The notes below the pieces were generated by a model. That model searched no databases. It had not been told where the DNA came from and saw nothing but the letters and a program-made list of their open reading frames with translations. A stretch of DNA of 64,000 nucleotides. Origin: Paraburkholderia madseniana. Lineage in GTDB: Bacteria > Pseudomonadota > Gammaproteobacteria > Burkholderiales > Burkholderiaceae. The stretch's first letter is position 1, and each line of letters opens with the position of its first letter. The position numbers and the translations under genes were made by a program. Location of the stretch: NCBI RefSeq assembly GCF_009690905.1, contig NZ_VOSW01000011.1:62001-126000 (forward strand), given 5' to 3'. Below are positions 46,538 through 55,829 of this stretch, one piece after another.

Positions 46538-47680
46538 CTAGCGCCGGTGAGGCGGGACAATGCCGAACTTCGCGATCCGTCTGTAAAGCGTCGCGCGCGA
46601 CATGCCCAAGGCTTTGGCTGTCTCGTCCGGATGCCATTTCGCATCCGTCAGGGCGGCGACGATGCGATTACGCTCAAGGGCGTCGATATCGGTGAGTGTG
46701 GGTTGCGCCTGAGGCGCGGGATTGCGGGGCTTCGGCGCAGCTTGCCGTTGTGCGCGAATGACGGGCGGACGAACGCGGGCATAGAGCGGCGAGCCGTTGC
46801 CCGCGAATTTGATCGTGACCATGTCGCGGCCTGGTCTGACATCCAGAAGACGCTCGGCGCGGACATCGAAGAGCTCGGAAACAGGTCGCGGCAGCCGATC
46901 GAGGCCCGGCACGCACTCTTTTGCCCGGCGATTTGCCGCAATTGCGTTTCCGTGCGCATCGAATGCGATCAGAATTTCCGGCTGGGCCTCCACGTAGTGA
47001 CGATTGCGGTGCGCCAGCAAAACCCAGTAATGCGTGGTCGCGTTGAGAAAGAAGCTGTCCTCGATCAACACTGCGCTATGACGCACGATGTGGTTGATCA
47101 GACGCTGGCTTTCGCGTTCGTCGGGCGAGCGAATCGCCGATGCATCCAGCACGCCGATCAGTTCGCCTTCCAGCCCGAAGATGGGCGAGGCACTGCAGGT
47201 CAACGTGGTAAAGGCGGCCCGAAAGTGATCGGTCTTATGAACCGTGATCGGTTGGGAATCGAGCAGCACCGTCGCGACGCCGCAAGTTCCCTCTTCCTGC
47301 TCGGACCAGCAGGAGCCCAAATACAATCCCGCTCGTTTGAAATCGTGGCGACGATCCCGGTCAACGCGATAATCGATCGTCACGCCCTGCGCATCGGTGA
47401 GCATCACGCAGTAGTCCGCTTCGCGAACCGTCTCATGCAGACGCGAAAGGCATTCTCCCGACGCCCGTAAAACCGATTCTTCCCGATGCTGTACGTCGCG
47501 CAGTTCGGGCACGGTCAGAATCCGCGGCCCCTTTGTCAGGTCAGGATCGAGATGATATTGCTCGAGCGAGCGCCAATACGACGAAGTCAGCCGCGTAGCA
47601 TCGCCGCCGCGATCAGGCATTCGGCCTTCGATCAACCTGCGGATCCGATCGATGTGTCTCACTTGCGGAACATAGGGCAT
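46538..47680 (-). CDS. AcoR-like GAF/Fis-HTH regulator lacking the AAA+ domain
   Basis: A 380-aa protein. A GAF-like sensor (residues about 60-200) has RLHETVREADYCVMLTDAQG, GLYLGSCWSEQEEGTCGVAT and the SASPIFGLEGELIGVLDAS motif typical of AcoR. The linker is followed at the C-terminus by a Fis-type HTH: NRIVAALTDAKWHPDETAKA, LGMSRATLYRRIAKFGI. The sigma54-contacting AAA+ ATPase (GAFTGA) expected between them is absent. It therefore probably acts on sigma70 promoters. It lies 81 bases upstream of the monooxygenase in the same direction. Confidence 0.85.
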   Translation of the reverse strand: MPYVPQVRHIDRIRRLIEGRMPDRGGDATRLTSSYWRSLEQYHLDPDLTKGPRILTVPELRDVQHREESVLRASGECLSRLHETVREADYCVMLTDAQGVTIDYRVDRDRRHDFKRAGLYLGSCWSEQEEGTCGVATVLLDSQPITVHKTDHFRAAFTTLTCSASPIFGLEGELIGVLDASAIRSPDERESQRLINHIVRHSAVLIEDSFFLNATTHYWVLLAHRNRHYVEAQPEILIAFDAHGNAIAANRRAKECVPGLDRLPRPVSELFDVRAERLLDVRPGRDMVTIKFAGNGSPLYARVRPPVIRAQRQAAPKPRNPAPQAQPTLTDIDALERNRIVAALTDAKWHPDETAKALGMSRATLYRRIAKFGIVPPHRR

Positions 47681-47913
47681 GAATGTCTCCGGTCGGCTCG
47701 GCGCGCATCGTCATTCAGTGGCACGCTTAGGATGACTTTTAACATGCGGGTTCCGGAACAGCACATTGCAGTGCACCATCATTCCGGATGAGACTTTTGT
47801 CTCAGTCTGTTTGTCGTTGTGGGGACTGAGCGTAACCCGATTTCCAGAGTGAGGAAAACGGGGATGCGTTACGCCCACTGCTAGAATACTTGCCCTTTTC
47901 CTTGGAGACGCAC

Positions 47914-48228
47914 ATGTCCTGGTTCATCTATGAAGTGCCCGAATACAACGAAGACGGGGCGCGCATCGAACCGTTCAGCGACCTGCGTAGCCGTGTCCTG
48001 AAAGTAAGTGGTCAGGCAATGGTCGACGAACTGGAAAGCGTCCGCGAGAACGCCGCGACGACGGCGAACACGCCCGCCCACCCGCTGCGCACCGCGGAAA
48101 ATCCTCACGTATTCCCGATCCCGTATGCCGACTCCATGATCCTGGTCGGGTTCATCTTCGAACTGAAACGGGAGTCCCGGCATCTGGTGGTGTCACCGGT
48201 GGAAATGCCCTGGCTGAAAGACGCGTAA
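47914..48228 (+). CDS. Conserved hypothetical protein (104 aa)
   Basis: From ATG 47914 with TTGGAGACG upstream. It begins MSWFIYEVPEYNEDGARIEP, followed by a helix (LKVSGQAMVDELESVRE), a Pro-rich loop, then IPYADSMILVGFIFELKRES and SPVEMPWLKDA. No signal peptide. It is probably a soluble protein. I do not recognise a family with known role. A GCGTAAC/GTTACGC inverted repeat lies in its upstream region near 47830-47878. Confidence 0.65.
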   Translation: MSWFIYEVPEYNEDGARIEPFSDLRSRVLKVSGQAMVDELESVRENAATTANTPAHPLRTAENPHVFPIPYADSMILVGFIFELKRESRHLVVSPVEMPWLKDA

Positions 48229-48318
48229 GACGGGCTGTCGAGTTGGACCGTGCGCCAACCGTTTGCTGGCGCGCGAAGTCCGGCAGGTCACGCGCCAGTT
48301 TGTCGAGCCGGCCAGTGA

Positions 48319-49092
48319 TCAGGTGCGTTTAGCCAGATAGGCGTCGACCAACTCAATCAGCCGTTCTCGCCCGAAGCTCCCGTCGTGCCCGGCGTGAACC
48401 ACTTGCACGGGCAATTCGCGCAGCCGCTTCATAGTGCGCACATAGGTCGGAATATCCGCGCCACCTATCTCATCCAGCAGCGGGCCGTCGTAAATCGCAT
48501 CGCCCGAGAACAGCGTGCCGGATGCCGCTTCCCATAGGCCAATGCTGCCCGGTGAGTGGCCGGGCAGATGCAGGACCTCAAAATGCCGGTTGCCGAGATC
48601 GACGATGTTCCCTTCCTTGACGATCTCCGTGACCGTTGCGGCCCGCACGCAATAGTCGGACATCGAGTAATCGGCGCTGGGAAGGGCCGTGATCAGATCG
48701 CCGTCGAACGGATAGCCTGCTTCGCGATACCGGCGAATGGCTGCGTCGCCCAATACCGATGCCAGAAGGGTGCCGCGCTCGCGCGGCGCACGCAGGTTGT
48801 CTGCCTCCAGCTCGTGAACCAGCGTGTGTTCAAACTCATGATGTCCGCCGATATGATCCGAGTGCGTATGCGTCGCAACGGCGGTGACGTCCTTCTGCAG
48901 CAGGTGCTTCGCGGCATCCTGCAGACTGGCGATACCCATCCCCGTGTCGATCATCAGATCCCGGTCACGGCCACGCACATGCCAGATATTGCAACGCATC
49001 AGCGGGACGACATGAGGTTCCCAAAGCAGCGTGATGTCGTCGCTGATGCGTTTGAGTTCGAACCATCGGTCGGCAATTGGTAATCGAGTCAT
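48319..49092 (-). CDS. Metallo-beta-lactamase-fold hydrolase
   Basis: A 257-aa protein from ATG 49092. The zinc motif HTHSDH is complete (H75, H77, D79, H80), with LHLPGHSPGSIGLW, SGDAIYDGPL and a late HAGHD providing the remaining ligands. The arrangement matches glyoxalase II-like MBL hydrolases of thioesters or lactones. Stand-alone by context, facing a divergent flavoprotein gene at 49268. Substrate unknown. Confidence 0.87.
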   Translation of the reverse strand: MTRLPIADRWFELKRISDDITLLWEPHVVPLMRCNIWHVRGRDRDLMIDTGMGIASLQDAAKHLLQKDVTAVATHTHSDHIGGHHEFEHTLVHELEADNLRAPRERGTLLASVLGDAAIRRYREAGYPFDGDLITALPSADYSMSDYCVRAATVTEIVKEGNIVDLGNRHFEVLHLPGHSPGSIGLWEAASGTLFSGDAIYDGPLLDEIGGADIPTYVRTMKRLRELPVQVVHAGHDGSFGRERLIELVDAYLAKRT

Positions 49093-49267
49093 GCGAAGTC
49101 GCTCCACGAGTGAGAGTCGTTACTCTGACACACTCTGCATCAACGGGCGGCAGTGGGCGGCATAAATGCCTCCGTCCCACGTCGCTCTGCCCGTCCTTTT
49201 CAATGAGTCCGGCCATGTAGAATTCGCAGCAACGGCGCAGCTGGCGTAACCGGCAACAGGTAAATTC

Positions 49268-50509
49268 ATGACCACAATAAAATTCGATACCGTCGTGCTC
49301 GGCGCAGGCATTGTCGGCGTGAGCGTTGCCGTGCATCTCCAGAAACGCGGCCGCAGCGTCGCCCTGGTCGACCGCAAGCAGCCCGGCAACGAAACGTCGT
49401 TCGGCAACGCCGGGCTGATCCAGCGCGAAGGCGTGTATCCCTATGCCTTTCCACGCGACCTCGGCACCCTGCTTCGGTACGCGCGCAACCAGTCGCCGGA
49501 CGTTCGCTACCATGCCGACGCCATACTCAAGACCGCACCATTTCTTTGGCAATACTGGCGCAATTCTCACCCGGCCAAACACGCCGCTATCGCGAAGTCG
49601 TACGCGACGCTGATCGAGCATTGCGTGGACGAGCATCGCGCGCTGGCGGCCGAGGCCGGCGCGAGCGCGTTATTACGCCCCACCGGCTGGATCAAGGTGT
49701 TTCGCACCGAAAAAGCATGGGACGCGGAAACCCGGGTCGCTGAACGCTGGCATCGGGAATATGGCGTCGAGTTCGAATCGCTGGATGCGGGCCGCCTGCA
49801 ACAGAAGGAGCCCGATCTCAACAAAGCGCTGACGGGCGGCTTGCGCTACTCGGCATCCGATTCCGTGAGCGATCCCAACGCGCTCGTCACCGCCTACGCG
49901 AAATATTTCGAAGCGCTCGGCGGACGGTTTTTCATCGGCGATGCGGACTCGTTTCGCGAGGGTTGGGCGGTCGATACGCAAGCGGGAACGATCACGGCTT
50001 CATCAGCGGTCGTCGCATTGGGGCCGTGGTCGGATCGCATCAGTTCACGGCTCGGTTATCGCTTGCCGCTCGCCGTCAAACGCGGGTACCACATGCACTA
50101 CGCGCCCGAGGCAGGGGCCCGTCTGAATCATCCGGTTCTGGACGTCGAGAAGGGTTACGTGCTGGCCCCCATGGCAAAAGGCATCCGCTTGACCACGGGG
50201 GCGGAGATCGCGCACTGCGATGCGCCCAAAACGCCCACGCAGCTCGCCGCGGTCGAGCCGATTGCGCGTACGCTGTTTCCATTGGGCAAGCGTCTCGACG
50301 ATGAACCCTGGATGGGACGACGCCCCTGTACGCCCGACATGATGCCGATCATCGGGCCCGCGACGCATCACAAAGACTTGTGGTTCGCGTTTGGCCACGC
50401 GCACCACGGGCTGACGCTAGGCCCGGTTACGGGCCGGCTGATCGCCGAGATGATGACCCACGAGGAGACGCTCGTGGACACCCAGCCGTTCAGGGTGGAG
50501 CGGTTCTAG
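49268..50509 (+). CDS. DadA-like FAD-dependent D-amino-acid dehydrogenase
   Basis: A 413-aa flavoprotein. FAD dinucleotide site: FDTVVLGAGIVGVSVAVHLQ, then VALVDRKQPGNETSFGNAGL, typical of DadA. Also VVALGPWSDRISSRLGYRLP, KRGYHMHYAP, IRLTTGAEIAH, WMGRRPCTPDMMPIIGPATH and the terminal GHAHHGLTLGPVTGRL. It oxidises D-amino acids or related secondary amines and passes electrons to the respiratory chain. It lacks alanine racemase or other dad genes nearby, so substrate preference is open. Confidence 0.88.
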   Translation: MTTIKFDTVVLGAGIVGVSVAVHLQKRGRSVALVDRKQPGNETSFGNAGLIQREGVYPYAFPRDLGTLLRYARNQSPDVRYHADAILKTAPFLWQYWRNSHPAKHAAIAKSYATLIEHCVDEHRALAAEAGASALLRPTGWIKVFRTEKAWDAETRVAERWHREYGVEFESLDAGRLQQKEPDLNKALTGGLRYSASDSVSDPNALVTAYAKYFEALGGRFFIGDADSFREGWAVDTQAGTITASSAVVALGPWSDRISSRLGYRLPLAVKRGYHMHYAPEAGARLNHPVLDVEKGYVLAPMAKGIRLTTGAEIAHCDAPKTPTQLAAVEPIARTLFPLGKRLDDEPWMGRRPCTPDMMPIIGPATHHKDLWFAFGHAHHGLTLGPVTGRLIAEMMTHEETLVDTQPFRVERF

Positions 50510-50633
50510 AATCTGGCCGCGCAGCGAACGGCCGATATCACCGTCTTCGGACCAAACACCCCTGCCACCGGCGTAATAACGCCATTTTTCGCGGCGCCCA
50601 CAATATTCCTGATCGTGAACCGTCTACAGACGT

Positions 50634-51209
50634 ATGGAACCGCCGCGCACCCCGAAATCGATGATCGAACGAGATACCGACATCACTGCAACTGTGTTGC
50701 GTGAGCGTACGAAGCTCGGGAATTTCATCCGGCGTCGCGTGCACGATCAGGGCGACGCTGAAGACATCTTGCAGGATGTCTTTCACGAGTTCGTGCAAGC
50801 CTACCGTCTCCCTGCGCCGATCGAACAGGTTAGCGCGTGGCTGTTCCGCGTGGCGCGCAACCGCATCATCGACCGCTTTCGCAAGCGCCGGGAGCAACCG
50901 CTGGCCGACATGGTCGACGCCGCCGATGACGTCGAGTATCGACTGGATCTCGCCCTCCCGGCAACGGACGCCGGCCCGGAAGCCCTCTATGCAAGGTCGG
51001 TGCTGCTGGAAGCCCTGCAAGACGCGCTCAACGAATTGCCGGCGGATCAGCGCGATGTGTTCGTCGCTCATGAACTGGAGGGGCGCAGCTTCAAGGAGCT
51101 CGCCTCCGAGAGCGGTGTCGGCGTGAACACGCTATTGGCACGCAAGCGTTACGCGGTCCTGCATCTGCGCGTTCGCTTGCAAGCCGTGTATGACGAACTG
51201 GATATCTAA
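50634..51209 (+). CDS. ECF-type RNA polymerase sigma factor
   Basis: A 191-aa protein from ATG 50634 (an internal ATG at 50661 is possible). Region 2: LGNFIRRRVHDQGDAEDILQ, DVFHEFVQA, VSAWLFRVARNRIIDRFRKR. Region 4: LQDALNELPADQRDVFVAHE, GRSFKELASESGVGVNTLLA, RKRYAVLHLR. It redirects RNA polymerase to a small regulon. The next two genes (membrane protein and ferredoxin) follow at 12 bases and with overlap. No classical zinc-binding anti-sigma protein is present, so the small membrane protein may take that role. Confidence 0.92.
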   Translation: MEPPRTPKSMIERDTDITATVLRERTKLGNFIRRRVHDQGDAEDILQDVFHEFVQAYRLPAPIEQVSAWLFRVARNRIIDRFRKRREQPLADMVDAADDVEYRLDLALPATDAGPEALYARSVLLEALQDALNELPADQRDVFVAHELEGRSFKELASESGVGVNTLLARKRYAVLHLRVRLQAVYDELDI

Positions 51210-51221
51210 AGGAGCAGATAG

Positions 51222-51536
51222 ATGAGTTTCAAACTGAGATGCTTCGGCAAGGCACTGCTGGTTCTGGTGGGCATCGCCGTGCTGGGATGGATGGTGATGG
51301 CGCTATGGAATTGGGTGATCCCGGCGCTATTCATCGGCGGCCGTGCGATCGATTTTCCGCACGCGATGGGCCTGCTGATTCTAAGCCGGATTCTGTTTGG
51401 CGGATTTCGAGGACGCGGCGGTTGCCACGGACGCCGGCATTGGCGCCGCTGGGAACGGATGACGCCCGAGGAGCGCGAAAATTTTCAGAAGAACCTGTCG
51501 TCCGTTGACGGCAAGCGCCCGGAGGATCGCGCATGA
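51222..51536 (+). CDS. Small membrane protein in the sigma-factor operon
   Basis: A 104-aa protein with AAGGAG just before its ATG. One long or two short hydrophobic helices (about 8-40, ALLVLVGIAVLGWMVMALWN, and 46-62) are followed by a basic Gly/His/Arg patch (GFRGRGGCHGRRHWRRWERM) and an acidic end TPEERENFQKN. The RMTPEER pattern recalls CpxP-like and sigma-associated small proteins. It sits between the ECF sigma factor and ferredoxin and overlaps the latter by 4 bases. I infer a membrane partner of the sigma factor. Confidence 0.75.
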   Translation: MSFKLRCFGKALLVLVGIAVLGWMVMALWNWVIPALFIGGRAIDFPHAMGLLILSRILFGGFRGRGGCHGRRHWRRWERMTPEERENFQKNLSSVDGKRPEDRA

Positions 51537-51841
51537 GCACCGCTTCGACATCCACATCCGCATGCAAACAGGCCGCCGGCGTGATTGCTCCCGTGGTCAA
51601 TCTGAAACGGTGCGAAGGCAAGGGCGATTGCGCGGTAGTCTGTCCGGAGAACGTTTTCGACATCCGCCGGATCGATAAGGCCGACTACCAGCAATTGGGC
51701 GCGCTGCACAAATTCAAGCTGCGCGTACATGGAATGAAAGTCGCGTACACGCCAAACGCCGATGCGTGCCGGGCGTGCGGCTTGTGCGTGACTGCATGCC
51801 CCGAACGTGCCATTACGTTAGCCAGGATCGGGGCGTCATAA
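51533..51841 (+). CDS. Ferredoxin, seven-iron type
   Basis: A 102-aa protein overlapping the preceding gene as ATGA. The first cluster site, CEGKGDCAVVCP, has only three usable cysteines plus Pro, as in [3Fe-4S] sites. The second, CRACGLCVTACPERA, is a complete [4Fe-4S] motif. This points to a 7Fe ferredoxin carrying low-potential electrons in the cytosol. Its presence in an ECF sigma operon is unusual. The electron partner is unknown. Confidence 0.87.
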   Translation: MSTASTSTSACKQAAGVIAPVVNLKRCEGKGDCAVVCPENVFDIRRIDKADYQQLGALHKFKLRVHGMKVAYTPNADACRACGLCVTACPERAITLARIGAS

Positions 51842-51858
51842 CGATACCGATCGATTGA

Positions 51859-54657
51859 TCAGCTTACCGTACCCGAACCGACGTTTCTCCCGTCACTCCC
51901 CGTCGACCGAACGTCCCTCCGGCTGCGGGAGCTGAACAGGTTCACAAACTGCTCGAAACCCTGAATCGGCAGCGGCTTGCAAAAGAGAAACCCTTGATAG
52001 GCGTGGCATCCTGCGACTGCCAGGAAATCTCGTTGCGCTTCAGTTTCGACGCCCTCGGCGATGACACCCAGGTTAAAACTTCGGGCCAGCGCCACGATCG
52101 TTCTCGCGATGTCAGCGTCGTTGGAGTCGACCAGGATGTCGCGCACGAACGACCGGTCAATCTTTAACTGGTCCAAGGGCAATCTTTTCAGGTAAGACAG
52201 CGACGAGTAACCCGTCCCGAAGTCATCCAGCGAAAAGGTCACGCCTCGAGCGCGAAGGGCGGTCATCTTTTCGATAATGTCCTGCACGTTCTCAACGAGA
52301 ACACTCTCGGTCAGCTCGAGCTTCAACCTGTCCGCCCTCGCCCCAGTCCGGTTGATGACGTCAAGCACAGTGTCTACGAAGTCGGGCTCGCGAAATTGCC
52401 GGGCGCTGACGTTCACGGCCATCGACAGATGCGCCATCGATGGCCGCGTCGCCCATACTGCCAACTGGGTGCATGCGGACACCAATACCGTTCGCCCCAT
52501 CTCGAGAATCAGCCCAGACTCCTCCGCGAGCGGGATAAACTCGCCTGGCGGTATCAGGCCGCGCTCAGGATGCTCCCAACGCACCAGCGCTTCCGCACCG
52601 GTTATGTGATTGCCGTCAACGACCTGCGCCTGATAGTGAAGAACAAACCGGTTCTCCTCGATGGCGTTGCGCAGCCCCACCTCCAGCTCGGCTCGCTTCA
52701 GCACCGCCGTCTGCATCGCGGGGTCGAAGAAGCACATGGCATTGCGGCCGCGCTCCTTCGATTTATACATGGCGAGATCGGCCTGCTTGAAAAGCTCGTC
52801 GGTGGACGTCTGGTCCCCATTGAATACGGTGACCCCTATGCTGGCGGTGCTTCGGAACCGAACACCGTTGAGCTCGTAGGCGTTCCCCAACACGGCGAGA
52901 ATTTTTTCTCCCACCGCCACGGTTTCCATGGTCGCCTCGGCCTCGTCCAGATTCAGATTGCCCAGCACTACAACGAACTCGTCGCCACCGACCCGGGCAA
53001 CCGTGTCTCCCTCATTGACGCTGCTCGACAGGCGATACGCGACCTGTCGCAGGAGCAGGTCGCCCTTGTCGTGCCCAAGCGTATCGTTCAGCGTTTTGAA
53101 GTGGTCAAGATCGATGAACATGAGGGCGCCGCAAACCCTGTTCTGCCGGCTGGTTACCATTGACTGTCTCAGCCGATCCAGAAGAAGCGCGCGATTGGGC
53201 AGGCGCGTCAGCGTGTCATAGAAGGCAAGTTCCCGGATTTTCTCCTCCGACTTCTTGCGCTCCGTGATGTCGCGGCCGCTGGTCCGAAAACCAACGAAGT
53301 CACCCCTCTGATTGCTGATCGGCACCCAGGAGACCGACAGCCAGAGGAGCGATCCATCCTTGCGCACGCAACGAAACTCGAGATCGTCGCCGCGCGAACC
53401 CTGAAGCCCCTTTTTGAATTCCGGCGCAACGCGCGGGATGTCCTCCGGATGGATGAGCGTGCGGGCGAAATCAGGCATTGCCATGCATTCGGCAACCGTG
53501 TAGCCCGTGTAGTACTCAACCGAGGGATTGATCCAGCGCGGTGTGCCGTCCGGTCCCCACCAGATTTCCAGGTTCACCGTGCAGTCGGCAATGGCGCGAA
53601 ATTTCTCTTCGTTCTCGCGCAACTCCCGCGTCATCGCCGAAGCGAGGCGCATGGCACGCTCCCGCCCTGTCATCATGAGCCAGGTCAGAAGCGCCAGCAG
53701 CAGACTCAACCCCGTGCCGGTTCCGGCAATTAGCACCTCCGCATTACGCCCTAACCGGGATCGAAACTCGTCGGAGGCGCTCATCGACAGCATCCAGTCG
53801 TGTCCGTCCACAACCAGATATTCGTTTGCGGAGATGAGCGCGGGCGCATGCCGGTTGTTTGCTTCTGAAGTGCGATGCAGCAGCGCTGCCTCCAACGGCT
53901 CCACGCCATCGTAAATCGCCAACGAGACGCCACGGGGCTGTTCGCCGTAGAGACTGGCCATCACATCGTGCATACGGAACGATGCGTAGACCCAGCCGAC
54001 AATGTTCGCCCGACGCTGCGCGACGTTGTCCTGCGTTTTGCCGGAAGCGTAGATCGGAAGATACAGGATGAAGCCGGGCCGGGGGTCCGCATCCATGTCG
54101 ACCGAAAGGCGCACCTTTCCCGAGAGAACCGCGAGGCCAGAGTCGCGGGCTTTCTCCAACGCCGAGCGCCGCACCGGCTCGCCCCAGGCGTCAAAACCGG
54201 GCGAGCTGCGTGCAAGGCCAACAAAGGGCTCGCGCTGAACGACCGGGGCATAGTCCTCGCGCAGCCCGTCGGGATAAATCGTGTAGTCTGGAACGCCGCT
54301 CTCGCGCATGTCCGCTATGTGGGCCGCCTTACGCGCCGCGGGCACCCATTCGACCACACCCACGGCGTGGACCCCGGAAAAGTTCGCGTCAAGATTGAGC
54401 GCGCTCACATAGCGCCGGAACCTGTCGCGATCGATCATTCCGTTCGCGGCAAACAGGCTCTGCACGCCTCGCAACATCAGCTCGTAGGTCGCCATCCGCT
54501 GTTCGACGCGGCTTACTACGTCACTCACGGTGTAATCAAACTGGGTGCGAAGCTCTTTGCGAGTCGCCTGCCGTTCGTGATCCCACACTGTCCACGTCAC
54601 GCCAAGCGACGCGGATAACACCAGCAATGGCAGCAGGACAGAGCGCAGCCGGATCAC
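51859..54657 (-). CDS. CHASE-PAS-GGDEF-EAL cyclic-di-GMP protein
   Basis: A 932-aa inner-membrane protein starting at GTG 54657. TM1 about 7-25, periplasmic CHASE domain about 45-290 (VHAVGVVEWVPAARKAAHIA, ILYLPIYA), TM2 about 308-330, PAS about 350-465. GGDEF has VARVGGDEF (557-561), and EAL has GAEALVRWEH (689-691) and a later DDFGTGYSSLSYLKRL. Both active motifs are intact, so it could make or break cyclic-di-GMP. Its GTG overlaps the stop of the binding-protein gene upstream (GTGA), implying a sensor pair. Confidence 0.92.
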   Translation of the reverse strand: MIRLRSVLLPLLVLSASLGVTWTVWDHERQATRKELRTQFDYTVSDVVSRVEQRMATYELMLRGVQSLFAANGMIDRDRFRRYVSALNLDANFSGVHAVGVVEWVPAARKAAHIADMRESGVPDYTIYPDGLREDYAPVVQREPFVGLARSSPGFDAWGEPVRRSALEKARDSGLAVLSGKVRLSVDMDADPRPGFILYLPIYASGKTQDNVAQRRANIVGWVYASFRMHDVMASLYGEQPRGVSLAIYDGVEPLEAALLHRTSEANNRHAPALISANEYLVVDGHDWMLSMSASDEFRSRLGRNAEVLIAGTGTGLSLLLALLTWLMMTGRERAMRLASAMTRELRENEEKFRAIADCTVNLEIWWGPDGTPRWINPSVEYYTGYTVAECMAMPDFARTLIHPEDIPRVAPEFKKGLQGSRGDDLEFRCVRKDGSLLWLSVSWVPISNQRGDFVGFRTSGRDITERKKSEEKIRELAFYDTLTRLPNRALLLDRLRQSMVTSRQNRVCGALMFIDLDHFKTLNDTLGHDKGDLLLRQVAYRLSSSVNEGDTVARVGGDEFVVVLGNLNLDEAEATMETVAVGEKILAVLGNAYELNGVRFRSTASIGVTVFNGDQTSTDELFKQADLAMYKSKERGRNAMCFFDPAMQTAVLKRAELEVGLRNAIEENRFVLHYQAQVVDGNHITGAEALVRWEHPERGLIPPGEFIPLAEESGLILEMGRTVLVSACTQLAVWATRPSMAHLSMAVNVSARQFREPDFVDTVLDVINRTGARADRLKLELTESVLVENVQDIIEKMTALRARGVTFSLDDFGTGYSSLSYLKRLPLDQLKIDRSFVRDILVDSNDADIARTIVALARSFNLGVIAEGVETEAQRDFLAVAGCHAYQGFLFCKPLPIQGFEQFVNLFSSRSRRDVRSTGSDGRNVGSGTVS

Positions 54658-55448
54658 GGCGACGCCTTGAAGTTGACCATGGACTCGGCCAGATCCGGCC
54701 TGAAGTACTTTTCGAAAATACGGCGCACCGTTCCATCAGCACGCATTTCATCTACCAGCGCTCGCCACTTCTCCCGCTCGGCGGCCGGGAGTGCTTTCTT
54801 CGACATGATCAGACCGTGCGGCACCGAAGGATCGTTGAACTCAACGATCGTCGTCACGTCGCGGATCTTTTTCTCGTCCAGCGCGGGGTAATCGAAGGGC
54901 TCGATAATCATGCCCTGAATCTGTCGAAGAATAAGCGCCTGGTAAAGCGGTTCGAGCCCGCCCGCGAGGCTTACCCGGTTTTCCGACGTCAGTCTGTCGA
55001 CCAGTTCGTTGGCCGAGGTGCTGTAGCGGAAACTGCGGATCACGCCGAGCTGGGCGCGTTTATTGTTTTCGAAGTCCGCGACGTTATGGATACCGGCGTC
55101 CTTGCGCACGAGCAGATAGTATTTATTACTGAAGTACCACGCAAACGAAGCATATTGATTGCGTTCGTCATTCGCGATTCCAGAAAGACTGAAGTCGAGT
55201 GCGCCCGACTCGATCAGTTTCCAGATACGTGCGCGTGACATCAGACTGACCTTGATCTGGCAACCGCTACGCCGGATCAACTCATCGGAGAAGTCTTTGT
55301 CGATACCGGTATCGGTGTCGAGCGAATAGAGCAGCCCATGGTCGTGCAATGCAAGCGTAAACGGCCGGGAACAATCCGGCCCGCCTGCGAACGCATTGCT
55401 GACGAAACACACTGCAAACAACACCCCGCCAAGCCAGTTTCGAATCAC
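54654..55448 (-). CDS. Amino-acid-type periplasmic binding protein paired with c-di-GMP enzyme
   Basis: A 264-aa protein with signal peptide (MIRNWLGGVLFAVCFVSNAF, cleaved near AGGPD). SBP_bac_3 features: LYSLDTDTGIDKDFSDELIR, SRARIWKLIESGALDFSLSG, FAWYFSNKYYLLVRKDAG, SGCQIKV, and a terminal EKYFRP. No ABC permease follows. Instead the stop overlaps the start of the CHASE-GGDEF-EAL gene. It probably delivers ligand information to that protein's periplasmic domain. Confidence 0.87.
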   Translation of the reverse strand: MIRNWLGGVLFAVCFVSNAFAGGPDCSRPFTLALHDHGLLYSLDTDTGIDKDFSDELIRRSGCQIKVSLMSRARIWKLIESGALDFSLSGIANDERNQYASFAWYFSNKYYLLVRKDAGIHNVADFENNKRAQLGVIRSFRYSTSANELVDRLTSENRVSLAGGLEPLYQALILRQIQGMIIEPFDYPALDEKKIRDVTTIVEFNDPSVPHGLIMSKKALPAAEREKWRALVDEMRADGTVRRIFEKYFRPDLAESMVNFKASP

Positions 55449-55515
55449 AACGCCTCCGTAGCGGAACGACGCCCAGTTAAGTTCTTATCCGTGATCACAA
55501 TCCGACGGCATGTCC

Positions 55516-55543
55516 AGTCAGGCTTTTTTCTAAAGACCTGACT
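55516..55543. promoter_or_regulatory. Inverted repeat AGTCAGG/CCTGACT
   Basis: AGTCAGG at 55516-55522 and CCTGACT at 55537-55543, followed by TTT. It lies 68 bases upstream of the binding-protein start. It could be an operator, or a terminator for rightward transcripts, although no gene precedes it. Confidence 0.35.
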
Positions 55544-55718
55544 TTTATCACATATTCCGGGATGTTTTACCGCTTCAATGCGTCGCCGATGTGCCGCGAG
55601 CGCGCAAGATTTTCCTTCGCAAAACTTCCATACGCATTGTCGGCACCGTGCTGTCGTTCTTGAAGGCCTCCTGGCGACTTCTTGCCGTTGAGAATAGTTT
55701 TATGTAAGGGGAAACCCG

Positions 55719-55763
55719 TATAATCGCCGGGCGAGAGGTCAGACAACTATAAGACACAATAGT
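55719..55763 (+). promoter_or_regulatory. Promoter and operator region of the DHA2 exporter
   Basis: A perfect TATAAT at 55719-55724 with a poor -35, followed by ACTAT, 8 bases, ATAGT (55746-55763). A repressor dyad just after the -10 is common for drug-exporter genes. No regulator gene is adjacent. The rest of 55449-55829 holds no gene. Confidence 0.45.
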
Positions 55764-55829
55764 GGTCAAGACCCTGGCCGCGCCCTGCCGCGCAGCGCCT
55801 ACCCTGACAAGCCCTTCTTTCCCAGCCCC

